This document shows, in pieces, positions 8,318 through 16,291 of a stretch of DNA of 25,591 nt. The stretch lies in the NCBI GenBank assembly GCA_028277225.1, contig JANQHB010000038.1, positions 1 through 25,591 on the forward strand. Reading direction: 5' to 3'. The translations under genes were made by a program, and so were the position numbers. Every line of letters begins with the position of its first letter. Position 1 is the stretch's first letter. Below the pieces are notes generated by a model, which was not told the origin of the DNA, made no database searches, and saw only the letters and a list, made by a program, of their open reading frames with translations. The stretch is from Chlorobium sp. (lineage in GTDB: Bacteria > Bacteroidota > Chlorobiia > Chlorobiales > Chlorobiaceae).

Positions 8318-8362
8318 ATTCTCTCCCTGCTGATAGTCGTTTTCGGTATCCCTGTCAGAACG

Positions 8363-8656
8363 CTATTTGAAAACGATATCCTTCACCATATCTCTTCCGA
8401 TTGCTTCGTTCAGACGTTTACTGATATGAGCTTTTCTGAATTGCAGCTCATTTCTCCAGGACGGATTCTGTACCTTCACATAGAGAATGCCATTGACGAT
8501 CCTCTCTATTTCAGTCATTTTCGCTATGGTTTCCCCTACCACCGTATTCCACTTATCAAGTGCCCGGTGCTCGTCATGAACCCTTTTCATGCCGTACATC
8601 CTGTAGAGTTCATCAACAATATCCTTTATGGTTTTTGGTTCGCCTGTTGTTTTCAC
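8363..8656 (-). CDS. DUF721 / DciA-like protein
   Basis: This small protein has the DUF721 fold. Members called DciA act as ancestral loaders or partners of the replicative helicase DnaB. The segment ALDKWNTVVGETIAK followed by a beta-strand-rich LYVKVQNPSWRNEL and an Arg/Lys-rich helix is the family pattern. I chose the GTG at 8656: it overlaps the recF stop as GTGA and has AGAGGA 5 bases upstream, giving 98 aa. An in-frame ATG at 8680 would give 105 aa. Its place as last gene of dnaA-dnaN-recF fits a role at the origin. The helicase-loader role is inferred from family and context. Confidence 0.85.
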   Translation of the reverse strand: MKTTGEPKTIKDIVDELYRMYGMKRVHDEHRALDKWNTVVGETIAKMTEIERIVNGILYVKVQNPSWRNELQFRKAHISKRLNEAIGRDMVKDIVFK

Positions 8657-9744
8657 ACTATTTCCTCTATGTTCATACATTCTGCAGTACTGAAAGATCT
8701 CTTTTCCGTTGTCGTGATTATGGCCTGAGCTGATCCTTCCAGTATGCTGAGGATTCTGTCTACTCTGTATTCATCAAGTTCGCTGAAAAGATCGTCAAGC
8801 AGGAAAACCGGGCTCTCTCCGATAATATCTCTTATCATTCTTTGCAAAGCGAGCTTCAGGGCTATGAGAAATGTTCTTGTCTGACCCTGAGATGCATATT
8901 TACGCGCATCTATGCCATTGATCGTAAACACCATATCATCTCTATGCGGGCCTATCATAGTCTGCTGACGCATAAATTCCTGTGCCGCTACAGCTTCAAA
9001 TCGCTCCAGGATACATGCTTCAATATCTTTTTTGTTCATTTCCCCGCTTATCCTTCCTGACGTGTGGTGATATCTGAAGCCCGGAATTTCCTCCAGTCCC
9101 AGTTCCTGATAGAGCGGTTTTATGACCTTTTCAAGTCTATCCAGGAAGGACAGTCTTTCCTGAATGATCGAAGCTCCATAAGAGGCAAGCTTTTCGGTCC
9201 AGATTTCAAGATCGGTTGCTATCTGCCGGTCATGATCATGACGAGCCAGAAGAGCATTTCTCTGTTGCAGAACCCGCCTGTACTGGAGGATAGTATCGAG
9301 GTACGTTCTATAGGATTGCGAAAGCGCAGTATCGATAAATCTCCTTCTTTCCTGCGGAGCTCCATTGACAACTCCAAGATCATACGGGGTAAAGGTAACG
9401 CACGGTATTTTTCCGATGATTCCGGAGAATTTCTTCAGCTCTTCGTTGTTGACGACTATTTTCTTCTCACGTGATTTTTCATAGCTGACCTTGACTTCCG
9501 TCTCTCTGCCGGTTGCATCGATATAACGGCTTCTCAGAAGAAAATAGTCAGCATCGAACCTCAAACACTCCCTGTCAAGAGACCTGTTCATCCCTTTTGC
9601 CAAAGAACAGTAGTGTATTGCTTCAAGAATATTTGTTTTACCGGAGCCGTTAGGACCATAGAGAAGATTTACACCTTTTGACGGTACATAGGTCAGATCA
9701 CGATGCTTTCTGAAATTAACGATGTGTATTTCTTCCAGGTACAA
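8653..9744 (-). CDS. recF: DNA replication and repair protein RecF
   Basis: This SMC-like ATPase acts with RecO and RecR to load RecA at gaps and stalled forks. The 363 residues are the normal length. Walker A is GPNGSGKT at 30-37, and Walker B with the D-loop is VFLLDDLFSELD at 313-324. The ABC signature region lies shortly before Walker B, in ASQGQTRTFLIALKLA. It starts 16 bp after the dnaN stop, and its own stop overlaps the DUF721 start by 4 bases, so translation of the two is probably coupled. Confidence 0.97.
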   Translation of the reverse strand: MYLEEIHIVNFRKHRDLTYVPSKGVNLLYGPNGSGKTNILEAIHYCSLAKGMNRSLDRECLRFDADYFLLRSRYIDATGRETEVKVSYEKSREKKIVVNNEELKKFSGIIGKIPCVTFTPYDLGVVNGAPQERRRFIDTALSQSYRTYLDTILQYRRVLQQRNALLARHDHDRQIATDLEIWTEKLASYGASIIQERLSFLDRLEKVIKPLYQELGLEEIPGFRYHHTSGRISGEMNKKDIEACILERFEAVAAQEFMRQQTMIGPHRDDMVFTINGIDARKYASQGQTRTFLIALKLALQRMIRDIIGESPVFLLDDLFSELDEYRVDRILSILEGSAQAIITTTEKRSFSTAECMNIEEIV

Positions 9745-9760
9745 TGATCGTGCAGGTATC

Positions 9761-10888
9761 TCAATTGTTGATTCTTACCGGCATGACCAGTATGATCAGA
9801 TTTCCACTTTCTTTCTCCTGCTCAGGCTTCATGATAACTGCCGTTGTCGGGCTTCCCAACTCGACGATGACTTTTTCTTCATCAATATGGGCCAGGGCAG
9901 CCTCGATAAATTTTGAATTGAAACCGATATCGATCGTTTCCGCTTCATAGAAACAGGGGAGTGTCTCCTGGGCTGATTCACCTTCATTGATATTTTCAGC
10001 GGCAAGTTTGAGAGAATCAGAAGAAATCGAAAAACGAATATCACCGATGCTGGAAAACCTGCCGACCCTTTTGACTGAATCGTAAAAAAGTGAACGATCG
10101 ATGGTCATTTTTTTATCGTTCTCGAGAGGTATGACAGCTTCATAATTTGGATACTGTTCCACGATAAGAGCAGCATCGAGTACGATATTGGCCGATGAAA
10201 AACGAATGGTCTTGTTTGACGAGTCTACCGAAACGGTGGCCGTTCCCTCCTTGAGCAGCTTCTGCAGGACGGACAATACCCTGGCCGGTATGACGACTTT
10301 CTGCTTTTCCTTAAGAGAAACATCACATGATTTTCTGAACCGGACCAGACGATGCCCATCGGTGGATACAGCCGTCAGACTGCCGTTTTCAATTTCAAAC
10401 AGAACCCCCATCATTGCAGGTCTCATACCGTCGATACTGCATGCAAATATTGTTCTGTGGACTATATCGAGCAGTTCATCAACGTCCAGCTCAAACTCTA
10501 TATCGAACGATGTATCCTGTTTCTCGGATTTACTTTCAAACGTACAGGGAATCTTGTACCGGCCCTTGTCTGTCGTAATCCCGACAACACCCTGTTCGCT
10601 CATCTGCTGACGGTCGACCTCAAACATAACACCGGTATCGTACATACTTCTGAGAAAATCAAGTATGGTGCGTGCCTTGACCCCCATGTTTCCCTGGTCA
10701 TCCGATTCAACTTCGGTCAATGCAGTAATGGACATTTCCCCATCTGTTGCAAACAGGGTCAGATTCTTTTTGTCAAGAGTCAGATGCAGGTTTTCATACC
10801 TTGGATCCAGAGCCTTGTTAGGAATTGCCTGTGTCACTCTGTTTACAGCATCCTGAAAGTGTTTGATTGAAGTCGAAAATTTCATCAT
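9761..10888 (-). CDS. dnaN: DNA polymerase III sliding clamp, beta subunit
   Basis: This ring-shaped processivity factor tethers DNA polymerases to DNA. The 375-residue protein has the three-domain length. It begins MMKFSTSIKHFQDAVNRV and ends with the hallmark C-terminal VMPVRIN. TVSVDSSNKTIRFSS in the middle and IVEQYPNYEAVIP are typical domain-2 segments. Two adjacent ATGs (10888, 10885) are possible starts. It lies between dnaA and recF on the same strand, separated from dnaA by a 431-bp gap that carries DnaA boxes. Confidence 0.97.
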   Translation of the reverse strand: MMKFSTSIKHFQDAVNRVTQAIPNKALDPRYENLHLTLDKKNLTLFATDGEMSITALTEVESDDQGNMGVKARTILDFLRSMYDTGVMFEVDRQQMSEQGVVGITTDKGRYKIPCTFESKSEKQDTSFDIEFELDVDELLDIVHRTIFACSIDGMRPAMMGVLFEIENGSLTAVSTDGHRLVRFRKSCDVSLKEKQKVVIPARVLSVLQKLLKEGTATVSVDSSNKTIRFSSANIVLDAALIVEQYPNYEAVIPLENDKKMTIDRSLFYDSVKRVGRFSSIGDIRFSISSDSLKLAAENINEGESAQETLPCFYEAETIDIGFNSKFIEAALAHIDEEKVIVELGSPTTAVIMKPEQEKESGNLIILVMPVRINN

Positions 10889-11319
10889 CTACATTATTTA
10901 CTTTATTAAATATTTACTGTTTGTAGTTGCTATTGAGTGTGTGGAAATCTTGACAACAACGCAGACGTTGGTTTAAGTTATTATTATTTAATGTTTTATT
11001 TTTTCTGTTTGTCTGTCTCGTATGTTGATAAATTGTTGATTCTTCCATCGACTTTTCAACATCCCCGTCAAGAACTTTTTTTCCCCGGTCGTTCATTGTT
11101 GGTAACCTGACTTTTTTTTTCTTCTTCTTCAACAGTGTATCGACACGTTATCCACAGGGTATTTTTTTGTATACATGAATCGTTCCCTGCTGCAGGCAGG
11201 GTAGTTGCTTGTACGTATTTCCATGCATAAGAGGGAGTTCTCTTTTTCAGTTGCCGCATAAACCGTCGTATTACGGTCCTGTACTGTAGTTTTGCGTGTG
11301 TGCAACAGGAGAGTTTCCC
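10889..11319. other. dnaA-dnaN intergenic region with DnaA boxes and AT-rich segment
   Basis: No gene is supported here. It contains one perfect DnaA box TTATCCACA (11148-11156), one TGTTGATAA (11023-11031, the reverse of TTATCAACA), and weaker copies TGTTGATTC (11034-11042) and TGTGGAAAT (10940-10948). A very AT-rich run at 10971-11010 contains TTATTATTATTTA. It could be the unwinding half of a bipartite origin, an autoregulatory site, or a DnaA sink. Confidence 0.55.
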
Positions 11320-12795
11320 TTATATTGTCATGATCTCGATCCGCTTTTTCAATTCTTCTATATGATCTCTCACCTCTGTGGAGGTTTTTACCTTATCTCG
11401 TATAGTGTTGTATGCGTGTATAACCGTTGAATGATCCCTTCCGCCAAAGTGCAGACCTATGGTCTTGAGGGAATAGTCAGTCAGTATCTTGCTCAAATAC
11501 ATTGCAGTTTGTCGTCCTATTGCAATCTCTTTCTTTTTTGATTTGCCCTTGAGATCATTCGGTGTTATGGAAAAATAGGAACAGACGGCTTTTTCAATCG
11601 TTTCAAGTGTCAGCTGCCTCGAAGCCGTTCTTATAATATCTTTCAACGTGGATTTTGTGAAAGCAAGATCGATGTCCCGGTTGTCCAGTGAATGGGCTGC
11701 CAGGAGCTTGACAATACACCCTTCAATCTCCCTTACATTATCGGTGACATTGGTGGCTATAAACTCAATGACATTGGAATCAAAGTCCAGACCTGACTGT
11801 TTGAGTTTGCTATTGATGATTGCTTTACGGGTTTCGTAGTCAGGTGGATGAATGTCGGCAGAAAGCCCCCAGTTGAAACGGGATATAAGCCGGTCTTCAA
11901 TTCCCCGTATCTCCTTTATCGGTCTGTCGGAAGAAAGGATAATCTGCTTGTTGGCCTGGTGCAGGGTGTTGAAAATGTGAAAGATCTCTTCCTGGGTTTT
12001 TTCCTTGCCGGCAAAAAACTGTATATCATCGATAATGAGTACATCAACTTTTCGGTAGAATGAGGAAAACTCACCGATATTACCGTTTTGTATGGCGTTG
12101 ACAAAATCAACGGCGAATTTTTCGCTCGATACATAGAGGACGCATTGCGACATGTTGTTTTCACGAACATGGTTGCCGATCGCCTGTGTCATGTGTGTCT
12201 TGCCAAGTCCGACACCGCCATAAATGACAAGCGGATTGAATGCACTCTGGCCGGGTTTCTGGGATACGGATTTCGAAGCTGCAAAAGCCAATGAATTGCA
12301 ATCGCCGCGTATGAGTGTATCAAAAGTATATTTTGGATTGAGATGGCTTTCAAACTTGGTCCGATAACGTTCCAGCATGTCTTTCTCTACAGTGATCCCG
12401 TTCTTCGGGGGGCAGTCGCTGTCATGGCTGGCGGGATTGATATTCTGGTGCGGCAGTTCAATCGTGACCGGCTGGTTATGAGATTTGTCCATCACAATTG
12501 AGTACATCAGTTTACCTTCGGAACCAAGGATATCCCCGAGTACCTGTTTCAACTGTCCGGAATAGTTTTCTTCAATCCATTCGTAAAAAAACTGGCTGGG
12601 AACCTCAATGGTGAGTTCATTGTCCGTCAGATCAAGCGGTGCGATAGGAGCGAACCATGTATTGAATTCCTGCATGTTGAGTTTTTCCCGGAGAACATTC
12701 AGACAGGCAGCCCAGATCCTGTCTGCGCCGTTATTATTGTTCTTACCGTTGCTGTACGGCTGGTCATCTGCACCATTCAGCGACTGAGGGGACAT
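11320..12795 (-). CDS. dnaA: Chromosomal replication initiator protein DnaA
   Basis: This AAA+ initiator binds DnaA boxes at oriC, melts DNA and recruits the helicase. In the 491-residue reading, Walker A is GGVGLGKTH at 193-201 and Walker B is VLIIDDIQFF at 252-261. The C-terminal DNA-binding signature GGRDHSTVIHAY is at 451-462. Domain I (IWAACLNVLREKLN) is normal, and the linker is short and polar. I prefer the ATG at 12795, giving MSPQSLNG. An in-frame TTG at 12822 would add nine residues. The gene reads away from the box-rich gap toward rpmH, the classical dnaA/rpmH origin arrangement. Confidence 0.97.
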   Translation of the reverse strand: MSPQSLNGADDQPYSNGKNNNNGADRIWAACLNVLREKLNMQEFNTWFAPIAPLDLTDNELTIEVPSQFFYEWIEENYSGQLKQVLGDILGSEGKLMYSIVMDKSHNQPVTIELPHQNINPASHDSDCPPKNGITVEKDMLERYRTKFESHLNPKYTFDTLIRGDCNSLAFAASKSVSQKPGQSAFNPLVIYGGVGLGKTHMTQAIGNHVRENNMSQCVLYVSSEKFAVDFVNAIQNGNIGEFSSFYRKVDVLIIDDIQFFAGKEKTQEEIFHIFNTLHQANKQIILSSDRPIKEIRGIEDRLISRFNWGLSADIHPPDYETRKAIINSKLKQSGLDFDSNVIEFIATNVTDNVREIEGCIVKLLAAHSLDNRDIDLAFTKSTLKDIIRTASRQLTLETIEKAVCSYFSITPNDLKGKSKKKEIAIGRQTAMYLSKILTDYSLKTIGLHFGGRDHSTVIHAYNTIRDKVKTSTEVRDHIEELKKRIEIMTI

Positions 12796-12822
12796 GAAGA
12801 TGTTGGATTTGAATGTGAACAA

Positions 12823-13200
12823 GCTCTTCAGGAAGAGGCCATCAACAATTGCTGTCAGTAAATTACATTTTTAGAAGAACAAAAAACAAATCAGGAATCG
12901 AAAAGTTCCGGATAGGTGCCGGCCTGAGTTATCAACAGGTTATATTGTTTTATTGTAATGGCTTATAGGTGGTTGTTATTTTTCTTGTCAACATGTGTGG
13001 ATGGCCTCCGAAACAAGGTTTTGGGGGAGTTCGGAGGGGGGTGATTTTTTTTGTCAACAACTTATCAACATCATGAAAATCTCTTGACACCATGTTGGTT
13101 GATTTTGCCGAAGAACTGCTTGATTTGATGGCCTTCGTGTTGGATTTCAGGAATCATTATGCTAAATTCTATGCCCTGTAATTTAGAATGAGGATATGAG
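12823..13200. other. Probable oriC (dnaA-rpmH intergenic region)
   Basis: Four same-strand DnaA-box-like 9-mers lie between the divergent dnaA and rpmH genes: TTATCAACA (12929-12937), TTGTCAACA (12985-12993), TTGTCAACA (13051-13059) and TTATCAACA (13062-13070). A reverse weak box TGTGGATGG lies at 12996-13004. AT-rich DNA at 12938-12988 separates the first two. Position between dnaA and rpmH and the divergent gene orientation support origin function. The unwinding element could be here or on the other side of dnaA. Confidence 0.7.
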
Positions 13201-13221
13201 AACAGTGAGGAGTGATATATC

Positions 13222-13383
13222 ATGAAAAGAACTTTTCAGCCGCATAACAGAAAACGGCGGAACAAGCACGGTTTTCGTCATAGAATGGCTTCGAAAAACG
13301 GACGGAGAATCATCGCATCACGAAGGGCGAAAGGTCGTCATTCGCTCAGTGTAAGCAGCGAAATGGGGCCGAAGAAAAAATAA
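13222..13383 (+). CDS. rpmH: 50S ribosomal protein L34
   Basis: This is a very basic 53-residue protein of the large ribosomal subunit. It starts MKRTFQPHNRKRRNKHGF, continues HRMASKNGRRIIASRRAKGR (the invariant L34 core) and ends in PKKK. A GAGGAG lies about 10 bases upstream of the ATG. It is first in the rightward cluster rpmH-rnpA-yidD-yidC next to the origin, and rnpA starts 23 bp downstream. Confidence 0.97.
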   Translation: MKRTFQPHNRKRRNKHGFRHRMASKNGRRIIASRRAKGRHSLSVSSEMGPKKK

Positions 13384-13406
13384 TAGCCTGAAGGATTATC
13401 TTTTCG

Positions 13407-13835
13407 TTGACTGTGAAGACTGCCCGACAGCAATCACTGAAAAAGTATGAGATAGTAAGAGGGAAAAAATACATATCGACACTTTTCAGTTCGGGCCGCA
13501 GTATCAGGGGGCGGTTCATCAAGGCGATTTTTGCTCCGATAGACATACCTGTCAGCGGAAACCTTCATCTGCCCATGGTTTTGTATGTTGTCGGTCGAAA
13601 ACAGAGGCCGGACGCTGTTGACAGAAACAGGATCAGACGTTTGATGAAAGAGGCATACAGACATGAAAAGCCGCTTGCCCGTCGATGCGCTCAACGTTTA
13701 ACCGGACAGGAAGGCCGTATACTCTGCATGGCATTTGTTTTTACGGGACGCGGAAGTAAAATTCCTTCTCAAGAGCGATTCAGGGAAGAAATAGGAAAGC
13801 TGCTGACGAGCATAGCCGCCTCTGACAAGCAATAA
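13407..13835 (+). CDS. rnpA: Ribonuclease P protein component
   Basis: This basic protein cofactor of RNase P helps the catalytic RNA bind pre-tRNA leaders. The 142 residues include the family signature AVDRNRIRRLMKEAYR at 70-85, with the RNR core, and a central-cleft region KYISTLFSSGRSIRG. The start is non-ATG: TTG at 13407, or GTG two codons later at 13413, with AAGGA at 13391-13395. The C-terminus is slightly longer than in E. coli. Confidence 0.93.
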   Translation: MTVKTARQQSLKKYEIVRGKKYISTLFSSGRSIRGRFIKAIFAPIDIPVSGNLHLPMVLYVVGRKQRPDAVDRNRIRRLMKEAYRHEKPLARRCAQRLTGQEGRILCMAFVFTGRGSKIPSQERFREEIGKLLTSIAASDKQ

Positions 13836-13895
13836 AACACGGTTGTGTCCTGAAGGTTTCAGGTTCAGAAGGACACCATTTAGCACGGGAATATC

Positions 13896-14171
13896 ATGGA
13901 ACGCAACGCAATCTGGAAAATCATCAACCAGGTGCCGATTCTTCTCATAACGTTTTACAGGACATATATCTCACCTCTTTCCGGACCAACGTGCCGGTTC
14001 TACCCTACCTGTTCGCAGTACGCACTGGAAGCATTCCGGACCTATAATTTTTTTTATGCTGCGTTCCTGACAGTGTGGCGCGTTTTACGCTGCAATCCTT
14101 TTTCAAAAGGCGGATACGATCCGCTCCCCCGGCCCGGCAGAACGATAAATTCAAACGATACTAAATATTGA
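13896..14171 (+). CDS. yidD: Membrane protein insertion efficiency factor YidD
   Basis: This small membrane-associated protein assists YidC-dependent insertion. The 91 residues contain the family hallmarks: FYRTYISPLSGPTCRFYPTC, then CSQYALEAFR, and LRCNPFSKGGYDPLP. An N-terminal hydrophobic stretch (IINQVPILLITFY) is probably amphipathic and membrane-facing. It lies between rnpA and yidC, with its stop only 4 bp before the yidC start. Confidence 0.95.
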   Translation: MERNAIWKIINQVPILLITFYRTYISPLSGPTCRFYPTCSQYALEAFRTYNFFYAAFLTVWRVLRCNPFSKGGYDPLPRPGRTINSNDTKY

Positions 14172-14175
14172 GATA

Positions 14176-15936
14176 ATGGATAAAAATTCAGTCATAGGTC
14201 TTGTTCTGATTGGTCTGATCATGATTGTCTGGATGCAGTTCATGGCTCCGGAAAGAAATCCTGTTCAGGACATGGCGCAGAGGGACACAACTCTGGTGCG
14301 GCAGACTGATGTCTCTCAACAGAGCGCCAAAGAGGTTCTTCCGGATAAGCCTGAAGAACGTCTTGGAGAATTCTCATCACTGTCAGAAGGTCAGGAAAAG
14401 CTTGTAACTATTGATAACGATCTGTTCACGGCGGTCTTTTCTTCCCGTGGCGCAACATTGAAATCCATGGTGCTCAAAGAGCATCTCAATGCAAAAAGAG
14501 AGCTATTTGATCTTATCAAAAACAGTGACAGCGGTGCACTTTCGCTTTTTTTCCTGACACGTGACGGCAAGAAGATCGATACGAGGGATCTTTATTTCAG
14601 TGTTGCCGATCTGAAGGGTGATGTCATGCTGAGCGGTGATGAAACCTATACGCTGTCGTACAGTATCGATATCGATCCGGAGCGCAGCCTCACGATTGTC
14701 TACACCTTTTCCGGGGACAGTTATACGATAGGATGCGATATCGAAATGAAAGGTTTTGAAGACCTGCTGACAGGTGGTGAGTACCAGGTTGAATGGGACG
14801 GCGGTCTCTTGCATTCGGAAAAAAACCACGAAGACGAAATGCAGAATTCATGGGCTTCGGCGTATATGGGGGGAAGTCTCCTGAAGCTCGATGCCAGCGA
14901 TCCCTCAAGAACTTACCGTGAGGAACAGTCGGGTGTTGCAACATGGATTTCGGTGAAAACGAAATATTTCGTAGCGGCACTCATTCCTGCATCGCCGACC
15001 GAGGGAGTATATCTCACCGGGAGCCGAAAGACCGGAGAAAATTTTGAGGACTATATAGCGGCACTGAAATTCAAACTTCCTTCCGGCGAAGAAACCCACA
15101 GTGAGCGTCTCAGGCTCTATGTCGGCCCTGTCGACTATAATGTGCTGCACGATCTTGGCGTGAATCTCGAAAAGATAATGGATTTTGGCTGGGACTGGCT
15201 GACAAGGCCTTTTGCCGAGTATGTCATTCTGCCCATCTTCAATCTCCTCAACAAGTTCATTGGGAACTACGGCCTGATCATCATCATTTTTGCGTTCCTC
15301 ATCAAGCTGGTCACCTACCCGCTGACCATGGCTTCGACCAAATCGATGAAAAAAATGGCTGCTCTTCAGCCGATGATGAAAGAGCTTCAGGAAAAGTACA
15401 AAGACAACCCCCAGAAAATGCAGACCGAGCTGGGACGAATATACAAGGAAGCAGGCGTCAATCCGCTTGGCGGATGTTTGCCGGTGCTTATCCAGATGCC
15501 GCTTCTTTTTGCCATGTTCTATGTTTTCCGCTCTTCCATCGAACTTCGCCAGGAATCATTTCTCTGGGCCAAAGATCTGTCCCTGCCTGATTCCATACTG
15601 GATCTGGGATTCAGCATTCCTCTCTATGGCGACCATATAGCGCTGTTTCCGATCCTCATGGGAGGAGCTGTCTATCTGCAGCAGAAGATAACGCCGACGA
15701 CACAGACCAACGAGCAGATGAAAATCATGATGTATATATTTCCGGTCATGATGCTGCTCTTTTTCAACAATCTTCCCTCCGGCCTGGGACTCTACTATCT
15801 GATGTTCAACGTGTTCAGCATTGCCCAGACCTATTACATCAACAAAACGTCCTCTGCGGATGATCTGCCGGAGATATCGCCGGCAAAGCCCGTTCAGAAG
15901 CAGCCCAAAAAGAAGAAAGGCGGCAAGAAACACTGA
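14176..15936 (+). CDS. yidC: Membrane protein insertase YidC
   Basis: This Oxa1/YidC-family protein inserts and folds inner-membrane proteins alone or with Sec. The 586 residues have the Gram-negative layout. One N-terminal transmembrane helix (5-23) is followed by a large periplasmic beta-domain (about 60-330). The conserved 5-helix core from about 345 contains YPLTMASTKSMKKMAALQP and GGCLPVLIQMPLLFAMF. NNLPSGLGLYYLMFN lies near the end, followed by a Lys-rich tail (QPKKKKGGKKH) likely to touch the ribosome. It is the last gene of the rpmH cluster. The dispersed repeat described separately begins 45 bp downstream and may serve as its 3' end. Confidence 0.97.
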   Translation: MDKNSVIGLVLIGLIMIVWMQFMAPERNPVQDMAQRDTTLVRQTDVSQQSAKEVLPDKPEERLGEFSSLSEGQEKLVTIDNDLFTAVFSSRGATLKSMVLKEHLNAKRELFDLIKNSDSGALSLFFLTRDGKKIDTRDLYFSVADLKGDVMLSGDETYTLSYSIDIDPERSLTIVYTFSGDSYTIGCDIEMKGFEDLLTGGEYQVEWDGGLLHSEKNHEDEMQNSWASAYMGGSLLKLDASDPSRTYREEQSGVATWISVKTKYFVAALIPASPTEGVYLTGSRKTGENFEDYIAALKFKLPSGEETHSERLRLYVGPVDYNVLHDLGVNLEKIMDFGWDWLTRPFAEYVILPIFNLLNKFIGNYGLIIIIFAFLIKLVTYPLTMASTKSMKKMAALQPMMKELQEKYKDNPQKMQTELGRIYKEAGVNPLGGCLPVLIQMPLLFAMFYVFRSSIELRQESFLWAKDLSLPDSILDLGFSIPLYGDHIALFPILMGGAVYLQQKITPTTQTNEQMKIMMYIFPVMMLLFFNNLPSGLGLYYLMFNVFSIAQTYYINKTSSADDLPEISPAKPVQKQPKKKKGGKKH

Positions 15937-15981
15937 GACCTATATTGAGCGATATTTCCCGACTTGACAGGATTTCAGCAC

Positions 15982-16115
15982 ATACGGTTCTTTATCGGTT
16001 TTTTCCTGCACCCGACAGGTGACGAATAATCATACTTGTTGAACAGTATAAAAGGCTGTTTTTTATAACTTTTCTCTTATTGAGCATCCCGGCACATCGG
16101 GATGCTCAGTTTAGG
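15982..16115 (+). repeat. 134-bp dispersed repeat, copy 1
   Basis: This segment aligns without gaps to the reverse complement of 25453-25586, with about 98 of 134 positions identical by hand count. The left part (15982-16022) holds CTTTATC and the small palindromic CACCCGACAGGTG; it is 33/41 identical. The 58-bp middle is less conserved. The right end is the hairpin TGAGCATCCCG / CGGGATGCTCA (16081-16091 and 16098-16108) plus CAGTTTAGG. It lies in the gap of about 350 bp between yidC and the ROK gene, which holds no other supported feature. Confidence 0.75.
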
Positions 16116-16291
16116 CGCATACTTTATACGAAGCGGAAGTACCGGTTCTGGCACGTGTCGGTCAGACAGAAAGCACTGAACTGTCTGCCGTTGGGGACTT
16201 GTTGCCGGAAACGTAACCGTTAGAGTCACTGCAGGTATTTCTCTCCCATATCACATCGGGTATTGAAACGGCAAAGCAGCACACGACAGTG

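Noticed and set aside
9462..9477. Third CACGTG-centred parS candidate in recF
   Set aside because: Only the CACGTG core and a few flanking bases match; the arms TGTTT and AAACA are not preserved.
11068..11259. Lys-rich minus-strand frames upstream of dnaN (MKKKKKK...)
   Set aside because: They result from the T-tract at 11111-11120 and the TTC repeats, overlap the DnaA box region, and have no homology signal.
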